Assembly (NCBI RefSeq): GCF_026627505.1
Contig: NZ_JAPNLK010000035.1
Span: 1 to 64,000, forward strand
From: Streptomyces sp. H27-H5
GTDB lineage: Bacteria; Actinomycetota; Actinomycetes; Streptomycetales; Streptomycetaceae
DNA: 64,000 nucleotides
Reading direction: 5' to 3'
Shown piece by piece: positions 23,484 to 32,089 of this stretch (position 1 is the first letter of the stretch; every line of letters starts with the position of its first letter). The notes under the pieces were generated by a model. It worked only from the letters and a program-made list of their open reading frames with translations, did not search any database and was not told the DNA's origin. Both the position numbers and the translations under genes were made by a program.

Positions 23484-24778
23484 CCCCCCTCAAGCCCGTG
23501 CCGGACATGCCCGCCGCAGTCGAGGAGACCTTCCGCCTCGACCCGGTCGAGCAGGCCATCCGCGACATCGCCGCGGGCCGCCCGATCGTCGTCGTCGACG
23601 ACGAGGACCGCGAGAACGAGGGGGACCTCGTCATCGCGGCGGAGAAGGCCACCCCCGAGATCATCGCGTTCATGATGAGCGAGTGCCGCGGCCTGATCTG
23701 CGCCCCCATGGAGGGCCCCGAGCTGGACCGGCTGGAACTTCCCCAGATGGTCCGGAACAACACCGAGTCCATGCAGACGGCCTTCACCGTCTCCGTCGAC
23801 GCGAGCGCCGCCCACGGCGTCAGCACCGGGATCTCGGCCGCCGACCGCGCCACCACGCTGCGCCTGCTGGCCGCGGGCTCCTGCGAGCCCTCGGACTTCG
23901 TCCGCCCCGGCCACGTCTTCCCGCTGCGCGCCAAGCCCGGCGGCGTCCTGGTCCGCAACGGCCACACCGAGGCCGCCGTGGACCTCGCCCGCCTCGCGGG
24001 CCTGCGCCCGGCCGGCGCCATCGTGGAGATCGCCGGCGAGGACGGCGTCATGCTGCGCCTGCCCGAGCTGATCCCCTTCGCCCGCAAGCACGGGCTGACG
24101 ATCATCTCGATCGAGGACCTGATCGCCTACCGGCGCTCGGCGGAGCCGACCGTGCGCCGCGAGGCCGAGGTCAGCCTGCCGACCGCCTTCGGCGAGTTCA
24201 CCGCGTACGGCTACCGCTCCACCGTCGACGGCGTCGAGCACATCGCCCTCGTCCACGGCGAGGTGGGGGACGGCGGCGACATCCTGGTCCGCATGCACTC
24301 CGAGTGCCTGACCGGGGACATCTTCCAGTCCCAGCGCTGCGACTGCGGCCCCCAGCTGCACGCCTCCATGGCCCGCATCCAGGCCGAGGGCCGCGGCGTC
24401 GTCGTCTACCTGCGCGGCCACGAGGGCCGCGGCATCGGCCTCCTGTCCAAGCTGCGCGCGTACGAGCTCCAGGAGCGCGGCCGCGACACCCTCGACGCCA
24501 ACCTCGAACTCGGCCTGCCCGCCGACGCCCGCGACTACGGGGCCGGCGCCCGGATCCTCGCCGACCTGGGCGTGCACGGCGTCCGACTGCTGACGAACAA
24601 CCCCGACAAGGCCGCCGCCCTGGTCCGCCACGGCATCACGGTCGACAGCCGGGAGCCGATGCCCGTCGAGGCCGGCGAGCACAACCTGCGGTACCTGCGC
24701 ACCAAGCGGGACCGGATGGGCCACGACCTGCCCTGGCTGGACGAGGCCGTGTCCACCTCCGCCTGCGGCAACCAGTAA
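23480..24778 (+). CDS. ribBA: Bifunctional 3,4-dihydroxy-2-butanone-4-phosphate synthase / GTP cyclohydrolase II
   Basis: 432 residues. The N-terminal RibB domain (to ~215) has D-D-E-D-R-E-N-E-G-D-L and G-H-T-E-A-A-V-D-L. The C-terminal RibA domain has the zinc-binding C-L-T-G-D-I-F-Q-S-Q-R-C-D-C and L-R-G-H-E-G-R-G-I-G-L. It supplies both precursors of riboflavin, from ribulose 5-phosphate and from GTP. The ATG at 23480 overlaps the ribM stop, with AAGGAG upstream. Confidence 0.95.
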   Translation: MTPLKPVPDMPAAVEETFRLDPVEQAIRDIAAGRPIVVVDDEDRENEGDLVIAAEKATPEIIAFMMSECRGLICAPMEGPELDRLELPQMVRNNTESMQTAFTVSVDASAAHGVSTGISAADRATTLRLLAAGSCEPSDFVRPGHVFPLRAKPGGVLVRNGHTEAAVDLARLAGLRPAGAIVEIAGEDGVMLRLPELIPFARKHGLTIISIEDLIAYRRSAEPTVRREAEVSLPTAFGEFTAYGYRSTVDGVEHIALVHGEVGDGGDILVRMHSECLTGDIFQSQRCDCGPQLHASMARIQAEGRGVVVYLRGHEGRGIGLLSKLRAYELQERGRDTLDANLELGLPADARDYGAGARILADLGVHGVRLLTNNPDKAAALVRHGITVDSREPMPVEAGEHNLRYLRTKRDRMGHDLPWLDEAVSTSACGNQ

Positions 24779-24841
24779 CACGTACGAGCCAACCCGACAC
24801 CACCCCGAGCACCACCCGACCAACACCCGAGGAGCAGAGCT

Positions 24842-25327
24842 GTGAGCGGCAAGGGCGCACCCGAACTGAGCGTGAAGAACTGCGGAGACCTGCGAGTCGC
24901 CGTGATCGCGGCCCAGTGGCACGAGAAGGTCATGGACGGTCTGGTCGACGGCGCCCTGCGGGCCCTGCACGAGCTGGGCATCGACGAGCCCACCCTCCTG
25001 CGGGTCCCGGGCAGCTTCGAGCTCCCGGTCGTGGCGAAGGTACTCGCCGGTCGCGGTTACGATGCCATCGTCGCCCTCGGAGTGGTCATCCGCGGCGGCA
25101 CCCCGCACTTCGACTACGTCTGCCAGGGCGTCACCCAGGGCCTGGTACAGGTGTCGATCGACACCGGAGTCCCCGTCGGCTTCGGTGTGCTGACCTGCGA
25201 CAACGACGAGCAGGCGCTGGACCGCGCCGGGCTTGAGGGGTCGAATGAGGACAAGGGGCACGAAGCGGTCACCGCCGCCGTCTCCACCGCCATGACCCTG
25301 CGGACCGTCAGCGAACCCTGGCGCTGA
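24842..25327 (+). CDS. ribH: 6,7-dimethyl-8-ribityllumazine synthase
   Basis: 161 residues, GTG at 24842 with GAGGAG upstream. Lumazine synthase signatures are A-A-Q-W-H-E-K (substrate loop), V-P-G-S-F-E-L-P, G-V-V-I-R-G-G-T-P-H-F-D-Y-V and G-V-L-T-C-D-N-D-E-Q-A. It condenses the RibBA and RibD products; the family forms pentamers or 60-mers. Last rib gene; hisE starts 35 bases later, so transcription probably continues into hisEG. Confidence 0.95.
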   Translation: MSGKGAPELSVKNCGDLRVAVIAAQWHEKVMDGLVDGALRALHELGIDEPTLLRVPGSFELPVVAKVLAGRGYDAIVALGVVIRGGTPHFDYVCQGVTQGLVQVSIDTGVPVGFGVLTCDNDEQALDRAGLEGSNEDKGHEAVTAAVSTAMTLRTVSEPWR

Positions 25328-25362
25328 GTGGCGGCGGGGGACCCCTTATTCTGAGGACCATC

Positions 25363-25644
25363 ATGGCGAACACATCCCCCAAGAGCTTCGAAGAGCTCTT
25401 CACCGAGCTCCAGCTCAAGGCCGCCAACGGCGACCCCGGCACCTCCCGCACCGCCGAGCTCGTCTCGCAGGGCGTGCATGCCATCGGCAAGAAGGTCGTC
25501 GAGGAGGCCGCCGAGGTCTGGATGGCCGCCGAGTACGAGGGCAAGGAAGCCGCCGCCGAGGAGATCTCCCAGCTGCTCTACCACGTCCAGGTGATGATGG
25601 TGGCGCGCGGGATCACCCTCGACGACGTCTACGCGCACCTCTAG
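25363..25644 (+). CDS. hisE: Phosphoribosyl-ATP diphosphatase
   Basis: 93 residues with the MazG-like HisE fold: K-K-V-V-E-E-A-A-E-V and E-E-I-S-Q-L-L-Y-H hold the Mg-binding acidic residues. It removes pyrophosphate from phosphoribosyl-ATP, the second step of histidine synthesis. Length is normal for the monofunctional actinobacterial form. It is followed by hisG, so enzymes for steps 1 and 2 are adjacent. Confidence 0.95.
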   Translation: MANTSPKSFEELFTELQLKAANGDPGTSRTAELVSQGVHAIGKKVVEEAAEVWMAAEYEGKEAAAEEISQLLYHVQVMMVARGITLDDVYAHL

Positions 25645-25720
25645 ACCGGCAGCCCTCCCGCGGGCCCCCCGCCCGCCACCCGTCCCCACCTTTCGCAACC
25701 CACGCACCAAAGGAAGCCCC

Positions 25721-26569
25721 ATGCTGCGCATCGCCGTCCCCAACAAGGGTGCACTCTCCGGACCTGCGTCGGCGATGCTCCATGAGGCCGGCTACCGGAT
25801 GCGCAAGGAGTCCAAGGAGCTCGTGGTCGTCGACCCCGAGAACGAGGTGGAGTTCTTCTACCTCCGCCCCAAGGACATCGCGATCTACGTGTCCTCCGGG
25901 AAGCTCGACATCGGCATCACCGGCCGCGACCTGCTGCTCGACTCCGGCGCCAGCGCCGAGGAGATCCTGCCGCTGAACTTCGGCCGGTCCACCTTCCGCT
26001 ACGCCACGATCCCCGGCACCGCGAAGGGCCCCGAGGACTTCACCGGGATGACCATCGCGACCTCGTACGAGGGAATCGTCGCCAAGCACCTCGCCGACCA
26101 GGGCATCGACGCCTCCGTCGTGCACCTCGACGGCGCGGTGGAGACCGCCATCCAGCTCGGCGTCGCCCAGATCATCGCCGACGTCGTCGAGACCGGCACC
26201 AGCCTGCGCAACGCCGGCCTGGAGGTCATCGGCGAGCCGATCATGACCTCCGAGGCGGTCGTCATCCGCGGCAACACCGCCGACGCCGAGGACCCGCGCA
26301 CCCAGCAGTTCCTGCGCCGCCTCCAAGGCGTCCTGGTGGCCCGCAGCTACGTGATGATGGACTACGACTGCCGCGCCGAGCACCTGGAGCGCGCGGTCGC
26401 CCTCACCCCGGGCCTGGAGTCGCCGACCGTCTCCCCGCTGCACAACGAGGGCTGGGTCGCCGTCCGCGCCATGGTCCCCGCCAAGGAAGCCCAGCGGATC
26501 ATGGACGACCTGTACGAGCTCGGCGCGCGCGCGATCCTCACCACCTCGATCCACGCCTGCCGCCTCTGA
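25721..26569 (+). CDS. hisG: ATP phosphoribosyltransferase (long form)
   Basis: 282 residues, ATG at 25721 with AAAGGAAG upstream. Typical HisG_L start L-R-I-A-V-P-N-K-G-A-L. The phosphate loop appears as D-V-V-E-T-G-T-S-L, and a C-terminal ACT-like regulatory domain (~210-282) gives histidine feedback inhibition. It catalyses the first committed step of histidine synthesis. Confidence 0.95.
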   Translation: MLRIAVPNKGALSGPASAMLHEAGYRMRKESKELVVVDPENEVEFFYLRPKDIAIYVSSGKLDIGITGRDLLLDSGASAEEILPLNFGRSTFRYATIPGTAKGPEDFTGMTIATSYEGIVAKHLADQGIDASVVHLDGAVETAIQLGVAQIIADVVETGTSLRNAGLEVIGEPIMTSEAVVIRGNTADAEDPRTQQFLRRLQGVLVARSYVMMDYDCRAEHLERAVALTPGLESPTVSPLHNEGWVAVRAMVPAKEAQRIMDDLYELGARAILTTSIHACRL

Positions 26570-26581
26570 CGCGTCCCGTCC

Positions 26582-26610
26582 GGCGGATCCGCCGTCACCG
26601 CGGATCCGCC
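26582..26610 (+). terminator. Terminator after hisG
   Basis: 11-base perfect stem (26582-26592 with 26600-26610) and a 7-base loop, 12 bases after the hisG stop. Confidence 0.65.
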
Positions 26611-26663
26611 ACTCCACCGGCCCATCAGACGCACCACCTTCCGAGCAGAACCGAGCGCACACC

Positions 26664-27128
26664 ATGGCCGAGTCCGCCGCCCAGCCCGCACCGCCCGCCT
26701 TGCCGGTCACCTTCCGGCCGAACCGCACCCGGGCCGTCCTGCTGGGCGTCGGGACCGTCATGTTCGTGACCATCGGATCGATCGCGTTCCTCCTGGAGAA
26801 CCTCAGCCCGGGGGAGCGGATCAGCTTCCTGTTCACCGCCGCCCTGCTGAGTTCCGTCCTCGTCCTGCTCAGCCGCCCCAAGGTGGTCGCGGACGAGGCC
26901 GGCGTCACCGTGGTCAACCTCACGACGACCCGCCGACTGGAGTGGGCGCAGATCCTGCGCGTCAACCTCCGCCCCGGCGACCCGTGGGTGTTCCTCGACC
27001 TGAACGACGGCACCAGCCTGCCCGCACTCGGCATCCAGCCCGGCGTCGCCAGGGCCCAGGCGATCGGCGACGCCCGCGCCCTGCGCGCCCTGGCCGAGAG
27101 CCGCGGAACGGGCGGACACGACCACTGA
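26664..27128 (+). CDS. PH-domain-like membrane protein
   Basis: 154 residues: a Pro/Ala-rich N-terminus, two hydrophobic segments (~28-48 and ~57-72), then a bacterial PH-like domain (V-V-A-D-E-A-G-V-T-V-V-N ... R-R-L-E-W-A-Q-I-L-R-V). It matches the small actinobacterial two-TM/PH proteins found next to hisG. Function unknown; membrane-anchored scaffold is a family-level guess. Confidence 0.75.
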   Translation: MAESAAQPAPPALPVTFRPNRTRAVLLGVGTVMFVTIGSIAFLLENLSPGERISFLFTAALLSSVLVLLSRPKVVADEAGVTVVNLTTTRRLEWAQILRVNLRPGDPWVFLDLNDGTSLPALGIQPGVARAQAIGDARALRALAESRGTGGHDH

Positions 27129-27137
27129 CCCCGCCCA

Positions 27138-27171
27138 GGATCGTCGCCGCGTCCCATTGCGGCGGCGATCC
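27138..27171 (+). terminator. Terminator after the PH-like gene
   Basis: 13-base stem with one G-T pair (27138-27150 with 27159-27171) and an 8-base loop, 10 bases past the stop codon. It also separates the candidate structured leader that follows. Confidence 0.7.
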
Positions 27172-27176
27172 GAGTG

Positions 27177-27296
27177 ACTACCCTGGTGGCGGGGCGCAGC
27201 CGTGCGCCCTCCCACCGGCCCCGGGACCCCGTGGCCCGCGGGCAACTGCGACTTGAGGAGTGACTCCCTCCAGCAATGGACGGATCGTCCGGTAGT
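27177..27296 (+). ncRNA. Candidate structured leader RNA upstream of the CNNM pair
   Basis: ACTACC at 27177-27182 can pair with GGTAGT at 27291-27296, enclosing at least three hairpins: a long imperfect one at 27185-27216 (GGTGGCGGGGCGCA with TGCGCCCTCCCACC), GGAG-TGA-CTCC at 27257-27267, and GGACG-GAT-CGTCC at 27278-27290. That is a multibranch fold of ~120 bases ending 32 bases before the start codon of a CNNM/CorC-type gene. I could not match it to the M-box or yybP-ykoY consensus. The pairings are seen in the sequence; a metal-sensing role is a guess from context. Confidence 0.4.
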
Positions 27297-27328
27297 ACCC
27301 GCGCCGCCCTCCCGATGGAGGCGGCGGC

Positions 27329-28678
27329 ATGACCATCCCGCTACTCCTGCTCGTGGCGGCTTTCGTCCTGATCCTCGCCAACGGTTTCTTCGTGGCAGCC
27401 GAATTCGGCCTCGTCACGGTGGAGCGACCCGAGGCCGAACGCGCCGCGGCCGACGGTGACCGCCGTGCCCGCACGGTGGTCGAGGCCCTGAAGGAACTCT
27501 CCTTCCAGCTCTCCGGCACCCAGCTCGGCATCACCATCACCTCCCTCGTCGTCGGCATGCTCGCCGAACCGGCGCTCGCGGCCCTGCTGTCCGGGCCGCT
27601 CGCCGCCACCGGCCTGCCCGGGGGAGCCGTCTCCGGCGTCGCCGTCGTCATCGGCATGCTGCTCGCCTCCGCCGTCCAGATGGTCGTCGGCGAGCTCGTA
27701 CCGAAGAACTGGGCGGTCTCCCGACCGCTCCAGGTGGCCCGGTTCGTGGCCGGCCCCCAACAGGTCTTCTCCCGCGCCTTCCGGCCGGTCATCGCGGCCC
27801 TCAACGCCGTCGCCAACCGGCTCGTCCGCGCGCTCGGGGTCGAGCCCACCGACGAGATGGCCTCCGCCCGCACCCCCGGCGAACTCGTCTCCCTGGTCCG
27901 CCACTCGGCCCAGGCCGGCGCCCTCGAACAGGACACCGCCGACCTCTTCGTACGGACCCTCTCGCTGGGCGAGCTCACGGCCCAGCACGTCATGACCCCC
28001 CGGGTGAAGGTCAGCGCCCTCCAGCACACGGCCACCGCGGCCGACGTGCTCAACCTGACCCGGGCCACCGGCCTGTCCCGCTTCCCGGTCTACCGCGAAC
28101 GCATCGACGAGATCACCGGCGTCGTCCACCTCAAGGACGCCCTCGCCGTGCCCGAGTCCGAGCGCGCCCGCACCACCGTGGGCCGGATCTGCGTCGCCCC
28201 GCTGCTGGTCCCCGGCTCCCTGCCGGTCCAGCCCCTGCTGGAGCGGCTGCGCAGCGAACAACCGATGGCCGTGGTCGTCGACGAGTACGGCGGCACCGCC
28301 GGAGTCGTCACCCTGGAGGACATCGTGGAGGAACTCGTCGGAGAGGTCCGCGACGAGCACGACCTCGCGGAGGACGGCACGCCCGAACTGGCCGCCGTAC
28401 CCGCCGAGGACGGCCGCCCCTCCTGGGAGGCCGACGGCAGCTGCCGCGTGCACACCCTGCGCCGCATAGGCCTGGAGGTGCCCGAGGGCCCCTACGAGAC
28501 CGTCGCCGGACTGGTCGCCGACCTGCTCGGTCGGATCCCCGCCCCCGGCGACCGGGCCGAGCTCCCCGGTTGGAAGCTGTCCGTCCGCCAGGTCGGCCGC
28601 TACCGCGCCGAACGGGTCAGGCTGGTCCGCACGGCCCCCGTCCCCACCCCGGCCGAGCCCCAGGCGGTGGGCCGGTGA
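27329..28678 (+). CDS. CNNM/HlyC-CorC family membrane protein (first of pair)
   Basis: 449 residues, ATG at 27329. The DUF21/CNNM transmembrane domain (L-A-N-G-F-F-V-A-A-E-F-G-L-V; G-T-Q-L-G-I-T-I-T-S-L; G-E-L-V-P-K-N) spans ~1-190. It is followed by a CBS pair (V-M-T-P-R-V...; V-D-E-Y-G-G-T-A-G-V-V-T-L-E-D-I-V-E-E-L-V-G-E) and a C-terminal CorC/HlyC domain (~355-430). The family is linked to Mg2+ or Co2+ export or resistance. Its stop overlaps the next start (GTGA), so the two proteins are coupled and may form a heterodimer. Confidence 0.88.
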   Translation: MTIPLLLLVAAFVLILANGFFVAAEFGLVTVERPEAERAAADGDRRARTVVEALKELSFQLSGTQLGITITSLVVGMLAEPALAALLSGPLAATGLPGGAVSGVAVVIGMLLASAVQMVVGELVPKNWAVSRPLQVARFVAGPQQVFSRAFRPVIAALNAVANRLVRALGVEPTDEMASARTPGELVSLVRHSAQAGALEQDTADLFVRTLSLGELTAQHVMTPRVKVSALQHTATAADVLNLTRATGLSRFPVYRERIDEITGVVHLKDALAVPESERARTTVGRICVAPLLVPGSLPVQPLLERLRSEQPMAVVVDEYGGTAGVVTLEDIVEELVGEVRDEHDLAEDGTPELAAVPAEDGRPSWEADGSCRVHTLRRIGLEVPEGPYETVAGLVADLLGRIPAPGDRAELPGWKLSVRQVGRYRAERVRLVRTAPVPTPAEPQAVGR

Positions 28679-29751
28679 ACGCCCTCCAGCTCGTCTTCGC
28701 CCTGCTCCTGGTCCTGGCCAACGGCTTCTTCGTCGGCGCCGAGTTCGCTCTCGTCTCCGTACGCCGCAGCCAGATCGAACCCCTCGCGGCCGGGTCCAAG
28801 CGGGCCCGCCAGGTGCTCCACGGCCTGGAGAACCTGCCGCGCATGATGGCGGCGGCCCAGTTCGGCATCACCATGTGCTCGCTCACCCTCGGCGCCGTCG
28901 CCGAACCGACCGTGGCCCGGCTGCTGGAGCCCGTCTTCCACGCCGCGCACGTGCCGGAAGGCCTGATCCACCCCCTCGGCTACGCCGTCGCGCTCGCCGC
29001 CGTGGTCTTCCTGCACCTGGTCATCGGCGAGATGGTCCCCAAGAACCTCGCCATGGCCGCCCCCGAGAAGACCGCCCTGTGGTTCAGCCCCGGCCTGGTG
29101 GCCTTCGCCCGGGTCTGCGGCCCGGTCACGACCGCCCTCGGCGCCTGCGCCACGCTCGTCCTGCGGCTCTTCAAGGTCGAGCCGAAGGACGAGGTCGAGG
29201 CCGTCTACACGAGCGCCCAGCTCGGTCGCCTCCTCAAGGACTCCCGGCAGGCCGGGTTCCTGGAGCAGGTGCAGCACGAACGGCTCGAGGACGCCCTCGA
29301 ACTGGGCAGCCGCCCCGTCACCGACGTGCTGCTGGCCCACGACCGGCTCGTGTCGGTCAGCCCGGCGGTCACCCCGCGCCAGATCGAACAGCTGACGGTG
29401 CGCACCGGCTACTCCCGGTTCCCCGTCCAGTCCGACAGCGGTGCCTTCATGGGCTACCTGCACGTCAAGGACGTACTGGACCTGGAGGACCGGGAACGGG
29501 CCGTGCCCCAGCGGGTCTGGCGCCGGATGACCACGGTGTGCTCCACCCTCCCGCTGGACGACGCCCTCACCGTCATGCGCCGGGACGCCACCCACCTGGC
29601 CCAGGTCGCGGACCCGGCCGGCCGGGTGCTGGGCCTGGTCGCGATGGAGGACGTACTGGAGATGCTGGTCGGAGAGGTGCGCGATCCCGCGCACCGCACC
29701 GCCCCGCCGGCCCGCCGGGCACCCGTCTCGGAGGAGGCCATGGCGAGCTGA
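28675..29751 (+). CDS. CNNM/HlyC-CorC family membrane protein (second of pair)
   Basis: 358 residues from the GTG at 28675, overlapping the previous stop by four bases. Same CNNM domain (L-A-N-G-F-F-V-G-A-E-F-A-L-V; A-Q-F-G-I-T-M-C-S-L; G-E-M-V-P-K-N) and CBS pair (G-L-V-A-M-E-D-V-L-E-M-L-V-G-E), but it ends shortly after the CBS region and lacks the CorC/HlyC domain of its partner. This long/short tandem arrangement is common in actinobacteria. Confidence 0.87.
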   Translation: MNALQLVFALLLVLANGFFVGAEFALVSVRRSQIEPLAAGSKRARQVLHGLENLPRMMAAAQFGITMCSLTLGAVAEPTVARLLEPVFHAAHVPEGLIHPLGYAVALAAVVFLHLVIGEMVPKNLAMAAPEKTALWFSPGLVAFARVCGPVTTALGACATLVLRLFKVEPKDEVEAVYTSAQLGRLLKDSRQAGFLEQVQHERLEDALELGSRPVTDVLLAHDRLVSVSPAVTPRQIEQLTVRTGYSRFPVQSDSGAFMGYLHVKDVLDLEDRERAVPQRVWRRMTTVCSTLPLDDALTVMRRDATHLAQVADPAGRVLGLVAMEDVLEMLVGEVRDPAHRTAPPARRAPVSEEAMAS

Positions 29752-29767
29752 CCCCGCCGGCCCGACC

Positions 29768-29802
29768 CGGAGCCCCCGTCGCCTACAGCGGCGGGGGCTC
29801 CG
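29768..29802. terminator. Bidirectional terminator between convergent genes
   Basis: CGGAGCCCCCG (29768-29778) pairs with CGGGGGCTCCG (29792-29802). It overlaps the last codons of the AAA+ gene and follows the second CNNM stop by 16 bases. Confidence 0.65.
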
Positions 29803-31732
29803 TGCGGTCCTGGGGGCCCCGGCCCGACAGGACCTCCCCGTACGCCTGCATCAGATCGGCCAGCCGCAGCGTCGCCAGGTCCTCCCGGGAGGGATCCGCG
29901 GCGAACCCCGCCAACCGCAGGTCCCGGTACGCGCAGCTCTTCTCGTACAGGGTCCGCAGGAAGCGGCCGTTGCCCAGCTCGTCGATCCAGCCCTGCTCGA
30001 CGACGTGCCCGCTGATGCTGCGCAGCTCGTCGAGGGCCTCCTCGTCCCAGCAGTCCCCGTTCGCGTCGGCCAGCACCCCGCCGATGGCGGTCAGCTCCGG
30101 CGGCCGGTAGCTCGGGAAGTCCACCCGGGTGGTGAACCGCGACGAGAGCCCCGGGTTCGTGGCCAGCAGCCGGTCCATCCCGGCCGGATAGCCCGCCAGG
30201 ATCACCACCAGGTGGTCGCGGTTGTCCTCCGCCCGCTTCAACAGGACCTGGAGGGCCTCGTCCCCGTACGCGTCACCCTTGCTGTAACCGGAGTTGGACA
30301 GGCTGTAGGCCTCGTCGACGAACAGCACCCCGCCGATCGCGGAATCGATCAGTTCGTTCGCCTTCACGGCCGTCTGCCCCAGGAACTCGCCGACCAGGTC
30401 GGCCCGTTGGGCCTCCACCAGATGATCGCCACCCAACAGGCCGAGGGCGTAGAACACCCGGCCCAGGATCCGCGCGACCGTGGTCTTGCCCGTCCCCGAG
30501 GGCCCCGAGAAGACGAAGTGCCGCTTCGGCGGCTGCACCGGCAGCCCCTGACTCGCCCGCAACCCGGCCATGTGCAACTGCGCCGACAAGGCCTTCACCT
30601 GCCGCTTGACGGGCTCCAGGCCCACCATCCGCTCCAACTCGGCGAGCGCCTCGGCCAACGCCTGCGGATCGGCGGGCCCGGCCGGCAGACCCGCCGCCCG
30701 GGGCGGAACCACCACCTTGCGGCGCACGCCCTCCAACCGGTTCGGGCCGGGCGGCACCCCACCCGGCCCGAACCGCTGATCCGGCGGCTCCAGAACCGTC
30801 GGCGGATCCGGCTCGACCTGCCCGTCCGCCGCGATGTCCTGCACCGGGCCCGAGCCGCCGCCCAGCGCCACCGCCGCGAAGTCCCCGCCGGACGGGGAGA
30901 GCCCGTGCCCGGCGAAACCCTCGCCGGAGTGCCCGTACCCCGCGTACCCGTCGGCCCCGTCCACGAAGTCGGCGTCCTCGATCGCCGTCAGCCGCGCCAC
31001 CGTGTCCATGAACGCCGGATCCACCCGGTGCACGGCGCGGTACAGCGGCAGCGCCGCCGCGCTGCGCCCCGTGCCCTCGTGCGCCCGCGCCAGCCAGTAC
31101 CGCAGCTCCTTGCGCTGGGGCTGCTCGCTGCGGCACCGCATCAGCGCCGCCGACAGCATCGGCTCGGCCTGCCCGTACATCTCCAGCCGGACCCGGGCCA
31201 TCCCGCCGAACAGACCCGCCTCGATGCCCAGCAGCGGATCGTCGACCAGCGGCTCGGTGTGCCGGACCAACTGGTCCCAGTCCTTCACCAGATACGCCCG
31301 GCAGGCGTGCAGGAAGCGCACCTGCGCATCGGTGTCCACGGGGGGCAGGGCGGCCAACGCCTGGTCCAACTCGGGCACGTGACGGCCGTCCAGCCAGTGC
31401 GAGGCGTGGGCCAACAACAGGTCCCGGCGACTCTCCAGCACCGGCTGCACCCACCAGCCCAGCCAGTACCAGGAGTTCAGCATGCGTCGGTGACGGGCCC
31501 GCTGCTCGCCGAGCCGGTCCCGATGGGCGTACATGCGCAATAACGCGTTGGTGGTGTCCACCCGGAGCGCGTGGAGACCCAGCCAGGCGTCGGCCATCGC
31601 GGGATCGAGCCGTACGGCCGCCCGGAACTCCTCCTCGGCCTGCGGATAGGCACCCATCGTGCAGGCGTCCACCCCGCGCAGCCAGGCGAGTTCGGCCGGG
31701 GCGTGCGCGCTGCCCGGCGTGCCGAAGTCCAT
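29783..31732 (-). CDS. TPR-like/AAA+ ATPase (CbbX/EccA type) with a TTA codon
   Basis: 649 residues from the ATG at 31732 (GGGGGA upstream). The N-terminal ~265 residues are helical TPR-like (A-Y-P-Q-A-E-E-E-F-R-A-A-V), then a Gly/Pro-rich linker. The C-terminal AAA+ domain has Walker A G-P-S-G-T-G-K-T-T, Walker B G-V-L-F-V-D-E-A-Y and an R-F-T-T-R-V-D-F-P arginine region. Architecture and length resemble EccA of type VII secretion and CbbX-like chaperones. No other ESX genes are nearby, so a stand-alone remodelling ATPase is as likely. Codon 64 is TTA (31543-31541), so translation needs the bldA tRNA. Confidence 0.83.
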   Translation of the reverse strand: MDFGTPGSAHAPAELAWLRGVDACTMGAYPQAEEEFRAAVRLDPAMADAWLGLHALRVDTTNALLRMYAHRDRLGEQRARHRRMLNSWYWLGWWVQPVLESRRDLLLAHASHWLDGRHVPELDQALAALPPVDTDAQVRFLHACRAYLVKDWDQLVRHTEPLVDDPLLGIEAGLFGGMARVRLEMYGQAEPMLSAALMRCRSEQPQRKELRYWLARAHEGTGRSAAALPLYRAVHRVDPAFMDTVARLTAIEDADFVDGADGYAGYGHSGEGFAGHGLSPSGGDFAAVALGGGSGPVQDIAADGQVEPDPPTVLEPPDQRFGPGGVPPGPNRLEGVRRKVVVPPRAAGLPAGPADPQALAEALAELERMVGLEPVKRQVKALSAQLHMAGLRASQGLPVQPPKRHFVFSGPSGTGKTTVARILGRVFYALGLLGGDHLVEAQRADLVGEFLGQTAVKANELIDSAIGGVLFVDEAYSLSNSGYSKGDAYGDEALQVLLKRAEDNRDHLVVILAGYPAGMDRLLATNPGLSSRFTTRVDFPSYRPPELTAIGGVLADANGDCWDEEALDELRSISGHVVEQGWIDELGNGRFLRTLYEKSCAYRDLRLAGFAADPSREDLATLRLADLMQAYGEVLSGRGPQDRTEPPPL

Positions 31733-31946
31733 CACATCCCCCACAAGCCTGCCCCCGTGGTACGCGGCAACCCCCGCGTCAGTCCCGCGAGTTGCCTACC
31801 GCGCCAGATGAAATCAGGGCTGCATCGTACCTGCGGTGACGCACCTTACCCAGGGTGCGGGGGGTGTGCGTCGGGGGCGCGTTTCGGGCCGCTGTGGTGA
31901 CGCAGGGTGAAGGGCCGGGTGCGGTGGGCCCCGCTGAGGGCAGAAC
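31733..31946. other. Intergenic region upstream of the AAA+ gene
   Basis: Part of a 357-base gap between two minus-strand genes. It should contain the AAA+ promoter. A small hairpin-forming stretch (CGCACC with GGTGCG, about 31836-31855) is visible; no gene or tRNA is supported. Confidence 0.5.
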
Positions 31947-31982
31947 GAAGCCCCCGGTCACGGGGGAACAACCGGGGGCTTC
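31947..31982 (-). terminator. Terminator downstream of the uridine-kinase-like gene
   Basis: Perfect 12-base stem (31947-31958 with 31971-31982) and a 12-base loop, about 110 bases past the stop at 32090 on the minus strand. Confidence 0.65.
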
Positions 31983-32089
31983 ACGTCCGCCGCGGCCCTT
32001 GCGGACCGGGCATTCAGAACGTAAGGCCGTCGCGGGCGCCAGGTCAAGCCGGTCGGAGAGGGCCGGTGCGGACGGATTTCCGGATCCGC

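Noticed and set aside
27177..27296. M-box or yybP-ykoY riboswitch
   Set aside because: The conserved cores I know of these classes are not present; kept only as an unassigned structured leader.
29783..31732. Type VII (ESX) secretion locus from an EccA-like protein
   Set aside because: No EccB, EccC, WxG100 or mycosin genes lie nearby, so the AAA+ protein alone is not evidence of a secretion locus.
31733..32089. tRNA gene in the gap before the AAA+ gene
   Set aside because: No GTTCRA T-loop or acceptor-stem pairing could be found; the strong hairpin at 31947-31982 is a plain terminator.
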